From NCBI RefSeq assembly GCF_001894945.1, contig NZ_BCXE01000016.1, positions 116,721-180,720 of the forward strand: a DNA stretch of 64,000 nucleotides. The letters run 5' to 3'. Both the position numbers and the translations under genes were made by a program. Below the pieces are notes generated by a model. The model ran no database searches and was not told the DNA's origin. It worked only from the letters and a program-made list of their open reading frames with translations. Source of the DNA: Rhodococcus ruber NBRC 15591 (GTDB lineage: Bacteria > Actinomycetota > Actinomycetes > Mycobacteriales > Mycobacteriaceae). Shown here one piece after another: positions 9,130-18,045 of this stretch (position 1 is its first letter; each line of letters begins with the position of its first letter).

Positions 9130-9243
9130 CTACGCAGCAGCCTCGGAGCTGCCGGCGGCCTCAGCCGAACCCGAGAAGAAGTCGAGCGCGTCGAAGAGCG
9201 TCGACACGGCGTCGAAGAATTCGCTGAGGAAAGCGAGGTCCAT
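9130..9243 (-). CDS. 37-residue acidic amphipathic peptide, porin-like (PorA/PorH-type) candidate
   Basis: Very short ORF, MDLAFLSEFFDAVS..., with a hydrophobic/acidic amphipathic first half (Leu, Phe, Asp, Glu periodicity) and an Ala/Ser/Glu tail; it has no basic residue and no signal peptide. It has ATGGAG 9-14 nt upstream of the ATG and a strong hairpin just after the stop, which together argue for a real gene. Size, acidity and lack of signal peptide recall the small cell-wall channel peptides PorA/PorH of Corynebacterium. This is resemblance of type, not of sequence. It could equally be another small secreted or regulatory peptide. The flanking DNA is AT-richer than the rest. Confidence 0.55.
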   Translation of the reverse strand: MDLAFLSEFFDAVSTLFDALDFFSGSAEAAGSSEAAA

Positions 9244-9411
9244 TAGGTAACTCCATTTCTGATGCTGTACACGGCGGTGCGGGTCGCGCACCGGCTCAAT
9301 TGTTACCGGAGGCTCCGAGCGTCTGCAATTCGAGACACAATCCGGCAGATACGACGTTCCGCGGAATTCCCGCAATACGGACCGCGGTGGCAATGCCCGT
9401 CGCGTCGCAAT

Positions 9412-10818
9412 TCACGCAGGTCGTCCCGCTTCGGGGCGCGCAATCGGCGCCGCACACAATTCGTCGACGGCGGCGGAGAATCCTTCGGCCACGATCTCGA
9501 GATCGGGAACGAGCACCGCGTCCGCAACCAGATCGATATTCAGCCGGCCCGCGTAGGAGAGGACGCCGACGGCGAGCCCGACATTGCCCTGCACCACCCC
9601 GATCTGGAACATCTCGCGGATGCGGGCACCGACGAAGTGCAGCGGCACGGGCGGGCCGACCAGATTGCTGACGAACAGGTTCACCAGTCGTTGACGCCGC
9701 ATGACCCGCACCGTCCAGCGCTGGAGCAGCCGGCCCCCGGGCTGCAGCGGCGGCTCCCGCCGGAGCCGGGCCGTCTCGCGGGCAATCGCCGCGAGGCGGG
9801 CGGCGACCGATCCGGCGCCCACCGGAAGGGCCACGAGCAGGATCCCGACCCGATTTCCCGGGCTCCGGTCCTCGGCGGTACGCAACGACGCCGCCACCGA
9901 CGCCGTCAGCACCAGGTCCGGGTCGCGTACGCCGCGTGCGTCGAGGAGGCGCCGCACGCCGGCCGCGACGGCGGCGAGTACGACGTCGTTGACCGTCGCT
10001 CCGTGCGCGTGGGCGACGCGACGGATCTCGGCGAGGTCGCAGCGCACCAGGCTCAGCCGGCGGTGTGGTCCGACGGGACCGTCGAACGGTACCCTCGGGG
10101 CCTTGCCGCGCCGCACGAGCGCGCGCACCTGCCGCATCCGCAGGGCGGCCCGTCGCGCCGCCACCGTCGGCCGCACCGCCCGGATCCGATGCCGCGCGGC
10201 CGTGGTCCGGCGGCGCAGGTTGTCGCGGACGAGGGCGTGCACCGAGGGCACCTGCACCGGGGTGGGCACGGGAACCTGCCCCTCGTCGGCCGGCCCCTCG
10301 TCGGCCGGCACGGAGGCGGTGTCGAGGAGCGCGCCGAACAGTTCGAGGGCGGCGATACCGTCGGCGACCACATGGTGCAGCCGCACGAGCAGCGCGATCG
10401 TCTCGTCGTCGCGACCGGTGAGCAGCCACATCTCCCACAGTGGCCGCGACCGGTCGAGGCGCGGCTCGTCGAGTTCCGCGCACGCGCGCACCAGGGCTGC
10501 CTCGTCGCCGGGCGCGGGCAGGGCGCGGGTCCGGACGTGGTACGAGATGTCGAAGCGCGGGTCGTCGACCCACACCGGCGGTCCGGCACCCGGCGGCGGC
10601 CGGTGCAGCCGCTGGCGCAGCCGCGGTGCTCGACGGGTGCGGCGCTCGACGTGGTCGCGGATCGCCGCCAGGCGGAGCCGTCCGGCTGCATCGCACAGCG
10701 GCGTCCCGTCCACGACGACGAGCGCCGCCACGTGCATCGGCACCCCGCGGTCCTCGACGCGCAGGTTGCCCACGTCGAGCGGACTCAGCCGCTCGAACCG
10801 GGGCCGCTGCTCCGCCAT
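9412..10818 (-). CDS. Wax ester synthase/diacylglycerol acyltransferase (WS/DGAT, Tgs-like)
   Basis: 468-residue acyl-CoA:diacylglycerol (or fatty alcohol) acyltransferase that makes storage triacylglycerol or wax esters. The catalytic HHxxxDG motif is HHVVADG at about 148-154. The C-terminal half has the family segments HGATVNDVVLAAVAAG and NLFVSNLVGPPVPLHF. The ATG at 10818 is chosen because the family start MxRLSPLD follows. It lies 43 bp downstream of devR on the same strand, so it is probably an operon member. In M. tuberculosis the main triacylglycerol synthase tgs1 is under DosR control, so the pairing makes sense for lipid storage during oxygen limitation. Confidence 0.92.
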   Translation of the reverse strand: MAEQRPRFERLSPLDVGNLRVEDRGVPMHVAALVVVDGTPLCDAAGRLRLAAIRDHVERRTRRAPRLRQRLHRPPPGAGPPVWVDDPRFDISYHVRTRALPAPGDEAALVRACAELDEPRLDRSRPLWEMWLLTGRDDETIALLVRLHHVVADGIAALELFGALLDTASVPADEGPADEGQVPVPTPVQVPSVHALVRDNLRRRTTAARHRIRAVRPTVAARRAALRMRQVRALVRRGKAPRVPFDGPVGPHRRLSLVRCDLAEIRRVAHAHGATVNDVVLAAVAAGVRRLLDARGVRDPDLVLTASVAASLRTAEDRSPGNRVGILLVALPVGAGSVAARLAAIARETARLRREPPLQPGGRLLQRWTVRVMRRQRLVNLFVSNLVGPPVPLHFVGARIREMFQIGVVQGNVGLAVGVLSYAGRLNIDLVADAVLVPDLEIVAEGFSAAVDELCAAPIARPEAGRPA

Positions 10819-10861
10819 GGATTCGTCCTGCCGTCGTGGCCGCGCGGGGCCCGGGGACCGC

Positions 10862-11512
10862 TCAGCGCCCCCCGGGGCGTCTCGGTGGCATCTTCGTCGC
10901 CAGGACCGCGGCCTGGGTGCGGCGCTCCACACCGAGCTTGGCCAGCAGCCGCGACACGTAGTTCTTCACCGTCTTCTCGGCCAGGAACATCCGTTCGGCG
11001 ATCTGACGGTTGGTCAGCCCCTCGCCGAGCAGCGCGAGCAGGTTCCGCTCCTGCTCGGTCAGGTTCGCGTACGGGCCGTCGCTGCCGCTGGTGTCGGCGC
11101 GCAGCTTCGCCATCAGCGTGGTCGCGGCGCGGCTGTCGAGCAGGGACTTGCCGGCGCCCACGTCCCGCACGGCCCGGATCAGCTCGGTGCCGCGGATGTC
11201 CTTGAGCGCGTATCCGCTCGCGCCGGCGAGGATCGCGTCGAGCATCGCCTGCTCGTCGGTGAACGAGGTCAGCATCAGGCAGCGCAGTTGCGGCATCTGT
11301 GAGAGCAGCTCCCGGCACAGCTCGATGCCGTTGCCGTCCGGGAGCCGGACGTCGAGCACGGCCACGTCGGGTTCCGCGGCCGGAACCCGGACGAGGGCCT
11401 CGCCGTACGACGACGCCTCCCCCGCGATCGTCAGGTCGGGATCCGTGGTGAGCAGATCCGCGATGCCACGGCGGACCACCTCGTGGTCGTCGACGAGAAA
11501 GACCCTGACCAT
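10862..11512 (-). CDS. devR: DevR/DosR-type dormancy response regulator (NarL/LuxR)
   Basis: 216 residues: a receiver domain (1-120) with the acidic pocket DD at 8-9, phosphoacceptor D54, switch T82 and K104, all at the DosR numbering, and a C-terminal LuxR-type HTH. The recognition helix [16 protein letters not shown] is essentially that of M. tuberculosis DosR, so the same DNA box is likely recognised. The receiver also matches almost residue for residue ([32 protein letters not shown]). The cognate kinase DevS is encoded 0.7 kb away on the opposite strand, not directly downstream as in mycobacteria. Confident. Confidence 0.95.
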   Translation of the reverse strand: MVRVFLVDDHEVVRRGIADLLTTDPDLTIAGEASSYGEALVRVPAAEPDVAVLDVRLPDGNGIELCRELLSQMPQLRCLMLTSFTDEQAMLDAILAGASGYALKDIRGTELIRAVRDVGAGKSLLDSRAATTLMAKLRADTSGSDGPYANLTEQERNLLALLGEGLTNRQIAERMFLAEKTVKNYVSRLLAKLGVERRTQAAVLATKMPPRRPGGR

Positions 11513-11602
11513 GCGGCAGCCTCCAATCCCCGGACAGCACGGTACCGCACGGTGAGCCCGCTCACACCGGCTCGGACCGGGCGGTCGACGGCCGCAGAAC
11601 GA

Positions 11603-12025
11603 TCAGCTGCCCGCGCCGGGCCACCACGGCAGCGTGGTGCGCCGCCCGCTGATGTGCTCGACGTCGATGACGAGGAGCGGATCCGTCGGGCCGATGCCCC
11701 ACGGCACACCGTGGTCACCGTCGAATCCGAGGAGGCCGTCGGTGCCCCGCACGAGCCGGGCGCGGCCGATCGCGACCACGCTCCATCCCGTCCGGACCGC
11801 CTCCTCGAGCTGCTCGGCATGGAAGGCGAGCAGCCCGCCGTCGAAGCGCTCGAACCACCCGTCGTCCCCGGTGGGAACGACGATCTCGCCGTTCGGGGCG
11901 GCAAAGGTCACCGGATGCACCGCCGGCAGTGCGCCGTCGGTGTAGACCAGACGGCCGGTCGGCACCGAGCGCAACAGCGCCATGCACCGCCCCGGGGGGA
12001 GCGGGGATTCCGGACCCGTCGTCAT
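11603..12025 (-). CDS. Pyridoxamine-5'-phosphate-oxidase-fold (split-barrel flavin-binding) protein
   Basis: 140 residues of the small split beta-barrel family that binds FMN, F420 or heme. Typical features are the N-terminal helix, GRLVYTDGALPAVHPVTF, then FDGGLLAFHAEQLEEAVRTGWSVVAIGRA and the closing WPGAG. It is similar in type to DosR-regulon members of this fold in mycobacteria (for example Rv0080). It is first in the minus-strand unit leading to devR and the WS/DGAT gene, and is divergent from devS across a 211-bp promoter region. Cofactor and reaction are unknown. Confidence 0.75.
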   Translation of the reverse strand: MTTGPESPLPPGRCMALLRSVPTGRLVYTDGALPAVHPVTFAAPNGEIVVPTGDDGWFERFDGGLLAFHAEQLEEAVRTGWSVVAIGRARLVRGTDGLLGFDGDHGVPWGIGPTDPLLVIDVEHISGRRTTLPWWPGAGS

Positions 12026-13949
<1,924 letters not shown>

Positions 13950-14011
13950 GCTCGCGCCGCCGCGATGCGAGCATGGCCCGCCCCCGCCGCTCACCCGGGT
14001 ACCGCCACCCA

Positions 14012-14075
14012 GTTCAGCGGCCTCTCCCGTTCAGCGGCCTCTCCCGTTTCAGCGGCCTCGCCCGTTCAGCGGCGC
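14012..14075. repeat. 17-bp tandem repeat in the devS/ECF convergent gap
   Basis: Two identical 17-bp units GTTCAGCGGCCTCTCCC (14012, 14029), an 18-bp variant (14046) and a partial fourth copy at 14064. The partial copy contains the sigma-factor gene's stop codon, so the array looks like serial duplication of that gene's 3' end into the gap. Confidence 0.88.
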
Positions 14076-15235
14076 AGCCGGGCGTTGAGCCGGGCCGCCT
14101 GGCGGGTCAGGTGGTCACGCTCGGCGAGGTTCGGAGCCTTCCGGGCTGCCTCCGCGTACAACCGCGCCGCCGTCGCCGGGTCGCCGGCACGCTCGTGGAG
14201 GTACGCCGCCACCGCGCTATAGCGGGGCAGCGAGTCGTCCAGCGCCGCGAGCGCGGCGAGGCCGGCCTGCGGCCCGTCTGCCTCACCCACGGCCACCGCA
14301 CGGTTGAGCCGGACGACCGGGCTGTCGGTCAGCCGGACGAGCTCGTCGTACCACTCGACGATCTGCACCCAGTCGGTCTCCTCGGCGCTGGGGGCATCGG
14401 CGTGGAGTGCCGCGATGGCCGCCTGGGCCTGGAACTCGCCCAGCCGGTCACGGGCGAGCGCCGCCTGCAGGATCTCGACACCCTCGGCGATCGACTCGGT
14501 GTCCCATCGGTTGCGGTCCTGCTCGGCGAGGGGCACCAGACTGCCGTCGGGTGCCGTCCGGGCGGCGCGCCGGGCGTGGTGGAGCAGCATGAGAGCGAGC
14601 AGCCCCGCCACCTCGGGATGGTCGATCGCGGCGGCGAGCTGCCGGGTGAGCCGGATGGCCTCGGCCGCGAGATCGACGTCGCCGGAGTACCCCTCGTTGA
14701 AGACGAGATAGAGCACGCGCAGCACGGTGGCGACGTCGCCAGGCCGGTCGAACCGCACCCCGGAGACGGTGCGCTTGGCCCGGCTGATGCGCTGCGCCAT
14801 GGTCGCCTCGGGCACCAGATACGCGCGGGCGATCTGACGGGTGGTCAGTCCGCCGACGGCACGCAACGTGAGGGCGACCGCGGACGACGGCGTCAGCGAC
14901 GGGTGGGCACACAGGAAGTAGAGCTGGAGAGTGTCGTCCACCGCAGGAACAGGCGTCGGCTCGGCGCCGTGGCCGCTCGGCCGGCTTCGCTCCGCGCAGA
15001 CGAGGTCCTCGCGGCGCCGGCGGGCGCCGTCCGTGCGGGCGGCGTCGAGGAACCGGCGCCAGGCCACCGCGATCAGCCAGCCCTTCGGGTCCCGGGGTGG
15101 GTCGGCCGGCCAGGTGCGGATCGCCTCGACGAGCGCATCCTGCACGGCGTCCTCGGCCGCCGCGAAATCTGCTCCGCGGCGGACGAGGATTCCGAGCACG
15201 CTGGGCACGAGAGTGCGGAGTTCGAGCTCGTTCAC
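14066..15235 (-). CDS. ECF42-type RNA polymerase sigma factor with C-terminal extension
   Basis: 389 residues: sigma region 2 (about 15-75, AAEDAVQDALVEAIRTWP), sigma region 4 (about 105-165, LTTRQIARAYLVPEATMAQRISRAKR), then a long TPR-like C-terminal domain (DUF6596 type: VLYLVFNEGYSG, LLALMLLHHARR). It is the usual partner of DGPF/YCII-like proteins, and the DGPF gene lies directly upstream with a 7-bp gap. GTG start. Regulation in this group is thought to run through the C-terminal domain, since no anti-sigma factor is linked, and none is seen here. Confidence 0.92.
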   Translation of the reverse strand: MNELELRTLVPSVLGILVRRGADFAAAEDAVQDALVEAIRTWPADPPRDPKGWLIAVAWRRFLDAARTDGARRRREDLVCAERSRPSGHGAEPTPVPAVDDTLQLYFLCAHPSLTPSSAVALTLRAVGGLTTRQIARAYLVPEATMAQRISRAKRTVSGVRFDRPGDVATVLRVLYLVFNEGYSGDVDLAAEAIRLTRQLAAAIDHPEVAGLLALMLLHHARRAARTAPDGSLVPLAEQDRNRWDTESIAEGVEILQAALARDRLGEFQAQAAIAALHADAPSAEETDWVQIVEWYDELVRLTDSPVVRLNRAVAVGEADGPQAGLAALAALDDSLPRYSAVAAYLHERAGDPATAARLYAEAARKAPNLAERDHLTRQAARLNARLRR

Positions 15236-15242
15236 CGGACGG

Positions 15243-15650
15243 TCACTCCGTCACGTTGGGCGGTGCCGTCAGGAAGGGGCGCACCTCGAGCCACTCGTGG
15301 ATCGGCTTTCCCCCCGCGCCGGGGGCGGCCGACAACTCGCCGGCGAGCTCGACGGCGCGTTCGTAACTGTCGACGTCGATCACCATCCAGCCGGCGATGA
15401 GGTCCTTCGTCTCGGCGAACGGGCCGTCGGTGACGGGGGGCCGGCCCTCGCCGTCGTACCGCACGAACACCCCCTCCGGGGCGAGTGCCTGACCGTCGAC
15501 GAACTCGCCGGACTTTTCGAGCCGGGCCGCGAAATCGTGCATGAACTGCATGTGGGCCGAGATCTCCGCCGGCGTCCACTGGTCCATGGGCACGTCGTTG
15601 ACGGCAGCCGGGGCGCCGCGGTAGTGCTTGAGCAGCAGGTACTTGGCCAT
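15243..15650 (-). CDS. YCII/DGPF-domain protein
   Basis: 135-residue YCII-related protein with the signature DGPFAETKDLIAGWMVI and an N-terminal MAKYLLLKHYRG strand. The ATG at 15650 has a GAGGAG site. Such proteins occur beside ECF42 sigma factors and their genes are often the sigma factor's target. The biochemical role is unknown; the fold is a ferredoxin-like dimer with a conserved His/Asp pair in other members. It is the first gene of the two-gene unit. Confidence 0.9.
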   Translation of the reverse strand: MAKYLLLKHYRGAPAAVNDVPMDQWTPAEISAHMQFMHDFAARLEKSGEFVDGQALAPEGVFVRYDGEGRPPVTDGPFAETKDLIAGWMVIDVDSYERAVELAGELSAAPGAGGKPIHEWLEVRPFLTAPPNVTE

Positions 15651-15860
15651 CGTGTTCTCCTCGGTGCTGGTGCGACCCATTGTGGTCGCATTCGATTCGG
15701 GGACGGAGTCGGTCGCGGGTTCTCGACATCGCCGTCCGAATTCTCTCGAATCCGGCCCGAATCCGGGATGCGCCACCCGGAGCCGAAAGGTCGCGTTTCT
15801 CCGATATGCGCCGGATCGTCGTGGCGCAGGGACTACCATCGAATACGGCGAGGGAACCCG

Positions 15861-16271
15861 ATGAACACGAATTCGAACGCACTGGACGACCAGGTCCGGG
15901 CCGTACACCAGTTGGTACGCACGCAACTGCGCATCCTCGAAATCCGCCACGCGCACAGCACACGTCCGAGGGCGAAGCGGCACATTGCGGCGGACATCCG
16001 CCACGTTTCCGAACGATGCGACGCGCTCGAACGAATTCTGCATTCGCGCACGACCTCTGCGACCGGATCGTCGTCCCGGGCAGCGCGGCTGAGCGACTGC
16101 ATCGCCACCATCGCCGGGTCGGCGGACAGGCGCAGCGTCGTCGCCCTCGAACACGTCCTCGCGGACCAGCTGGCCGACCGGCTCCACACCCTCGAATCCC
16201 TCGCGATCGCCCTCGGGGACCGGCCGCTGCAGCAGTGGGCACGTGGACTCCACTCCGTCGGCGCCGCCTGA
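15861..16271 (+). CDS. Small helical protein of unknown function, paralogue of 26601-27059
   Basis: 136 residues, predicted all-helical, with no signal peptide. It starts at the ATG following AGGGAACCCG. It aligns along its length with the product of 26601-27059: VRTQLRILE against TRTQVEVLE, AARLSDCIATIA.S.DRR against AARLSRCVEQIATSGDRR, and LEHVLADQLADR against LERVLHEQLVDR. I recognise no family. The two copies are 10 kb apart, flanked by unrelated genes, and share no duplicated neighbours. Confidence 0.7.
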   Translation: MNTNSNALDDQVRAVHQLVRTQLRILEIRHAHSTRPRAKRHIAADIRHVSERCDALERILHSRTTSATGSSSRAARLSDCIATIAGSADRRSVVALEHVLADQLADRLHTLESLAIALGDRPLQQWARGLHSVGAA

Positions 16272-16366
16272 TTCCGCTGCCGTTTCCGTCCCGCCCGCCG
16301 GGGTGACGTGCCAGGCTGGAGCCACGGTCCTGCCGAGCTGTGTCGGCGGCCCGGTTGGAGGAGACG

Positions 16367-17536
16367 ATGACGTCCACGCTGCCTCGACGTGCCGGATCCG
16401 ACCGCGACGATGTCCGGATGCTGACCATGGGCGTCGAGGAGGAGTTGCTGCTCGTCGATGCCGACTCCGGCCGGCCCCGGCTCAACAGCGCGGCCGTCGT
16501 GGCGGGTGCCCGCGACGCCGGGCTCGACCTTCAGCTCGAACTGTCGCGCTGCCAGGTCGAGACCGCCACCTCGGTCTGCACACGGATCGACGAGCTGCGC
16601 CGGGAACTGCGCGTCTCGCGGGCGGTCGCGGCGGCCGCCGCCGCGAGCGCCGGGTCCCGCCTGCTCGCGGCGGCCGTACCTCCTCTGGAGACCACCCCGC
16701 CGGGGGCGCTGACCGACGCCGCCCGGTACCGGCGGATGGCCCGGCACTTCGGGGCGGTCACCGACCAGGTGATCTGCGGCTGCCACGTCCACATCGGCGT
16801 CCCCGATCGCGAGGTTGCCGTGCAGGTCTGCAATCACCTGCGGCCCTGGCTGCCGGCCCTGCTCGCGCTCACGGCGAACTCGTCCGTCACGGCCGGCGCC
16901 GACACCGGCTACGCGAGCTGGCGACACATCCAGTGGGGGCGCTGGGCCAGCGGCGGGCCGCCGCCCTACTTCCGGTCGGCTCGGCACTACGACGACGTCG
17001 TCGCGATGATGCTCGACGCCGGCGTCGTCCTCGACCCCGCGATGGTCTACTGGGACATCCGGCTCTCACCGCACCTGCCCACTCTCGAGATCCGGATCTG
17101 CGACGTGCCCGCCACGATCGAGGAAACCGTCACCGCCGCCGCACTCGTCCGTGGGCTCGTGTCCACCGCACTCACCGCGGTCCATCGCGGGGACCCGGCA
17201 CCCCGGCTCGAGGCCGAGCGGCTCGAGGCCGCGTGCTGGCGCGCCGCCCACGAGGGCATCGACGGACACGGAATGGACCCGCTGACGCAACGGCCCGTCC
17301 CTGCCGCCCGGTTACTGGGTTCGCTGCTCGCACACGTGCGACCCGGCCTCGAGGAAACCGGCGACTTCACGTCCACCCGCGCGTCCGTGCGGCGGATCCT
17401 GCGCCGGGGCAACGGCGCGCGACGGCAGCGGCGCGCGCTCGCGATGTCCCGCACCGCCGCGGACTTCGTCGCGGAACTGGCCCGCAGCACCGTCGAGGAC
17501 TGTGCACCGTCCGCTCCCCCGCCGCCGGCCCGGTGA
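16367..17536 (+). CDS. YbdK-type glutamate-cysteine-ligase-like carboxylate-amine ligase
   Basis: 389 residues of the GCS2 (YbdK/EgtA-like) family, ATP-dependent ligases joining a carboxylate to an amine. The N-terminal signature MGVEEELLLVD, a central CGCHVHIGVPDREVAVQV and a late LEIRICDVPATIEE are present. Some members make gamma-glutamyl-cysteine weakly; the natural substrates of YbdK proteins are uncertain, and no ergothioneine genes are nearby. The ATG at 16367 is preferred over the upstream GTG (16340) because GGAGGAGA ends 3 nt before it. A 6-bp gap separates it from the convergent deaminase gene. Confidence 0.87.
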   Translation: MTSTLPRRAGSDRDDVRMLTMGVEEELLLVDADSGRPRLNSAAVVAGARDAGLDLQLELSRCQVETATSVCTRIDELRRELRVSRAVAAAAAASAGSRLLAAAVPPLETTPPGALTDAARYRRMARHFGAVTDQVICGCHVHIGVPDREVAVQVCNHLRPWLPALLALTANSSVTAGADTGYASWRHIQWGRWASGGPPPYFRSARHYDDVVAMMLDAGVVLDPAMVYWDIRLSPHLPTLEIRICDVPATIEETVTAAALVRGLVSTALTAVHRGDPAPRLEAERLEAACWRAAHEGIDGHGMDPLTQRPVPAARLLGSLLAHVRPGLEETGDFTSTRASVRRILRRGNGARRQRRALAMSRTAADFVAELARSTVEDCAPSAPPPPAR

Positions 17537-17542
17537 GCGCCC

Positions 17543-18025
17543 CTACCCGGCCGGCGCGGCGCCGATGTCCTCGTGCCACAGATCCGGGTGCTCGGCGACG
17601 AACGTCGTCATCATGTCGATGCAGCGTCGATCGTCGAGCACCGTCACCTCGACGCCGTGCTCGGCGAGCCAGTCGTGGCCGCCGGTGAAGGTGACGCTCT
17701 CCCCGATCACCACCGCGCCGATCCCGAACTGCCGGATCAGGCCACTGCAGTACCAGCACGGTGACAACGTCGTCACCATGATCGTCGCACGGTAGTCGCG
17801 GCGGCGGCCCGCGGACCGGAAGGCGGCGATCTCGGCGTGCAGCGACGGGTCGTCCTCCTGCACGCGCCGGTTGTGACCGCGGCCGAGCAGGGTCCCGTCC
17901 GCGGCGAACAGGGCCGCGCCGATCGGGATGCCGCCCTCGGCGAGGCCCAGCCGGGCCTCCGCGAACGCGACGTCGAGCATCGCGTCCGCCGAAGGGCTCC
18001 CCACCGACCCGCGTGCGTTCGTCAC
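17543..18025 (-). CDS. Yeast-FCY1-type cytosine deaminase (CDA fold)
   Basis: 160 residues of the cytidine-deaminase fold with zinc ligands H63 and E65 (HAEI) and C90/C93 (TLSPCWYC). It matches yeast cytosine deaminase Fcy1 along its length: GGIPIG, LLGRGHN.R.Q, TTLSPC..C.G, VVIGE.V.F, VLDDRRC, and the C-terminal WHEDIG that caps the Fcy1 active site. It therefore probably salvages cytosine to uracil, whereas most bacteria use the unrelated CodA. A broader nucleobase deaminase role is possible. ATG start; 20 bp downstream of the GHKL ATPase gene on the same strand. Confidence 0.82.
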   Translation of the reverse strand: MTNARGSVGSPSADAMLDVAFAEARLGLAEGGIPIGAALFAADGTLLGRGHNRRVQEDDPSLHAEIAAFRSAGRRRDYRATIMVTTLSPCWYCSGLIRQFGIGAVVIGESVTFTGGHDWLAEHGVEVTVLDDRRCIDMMTTFVAEHPDLWHEDIGAAPAG

Positions 18026-18045
18026 GGCACCACCCCGAATCCCGG

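Noticed and set aside
9030..9250. Plus-strand small ORFs opposite the 37-residue gene
   Set aside because: No ribosome-binding site, and they read through the hairpin; the minus-strand ORF has RBS, stop and terminator in order.
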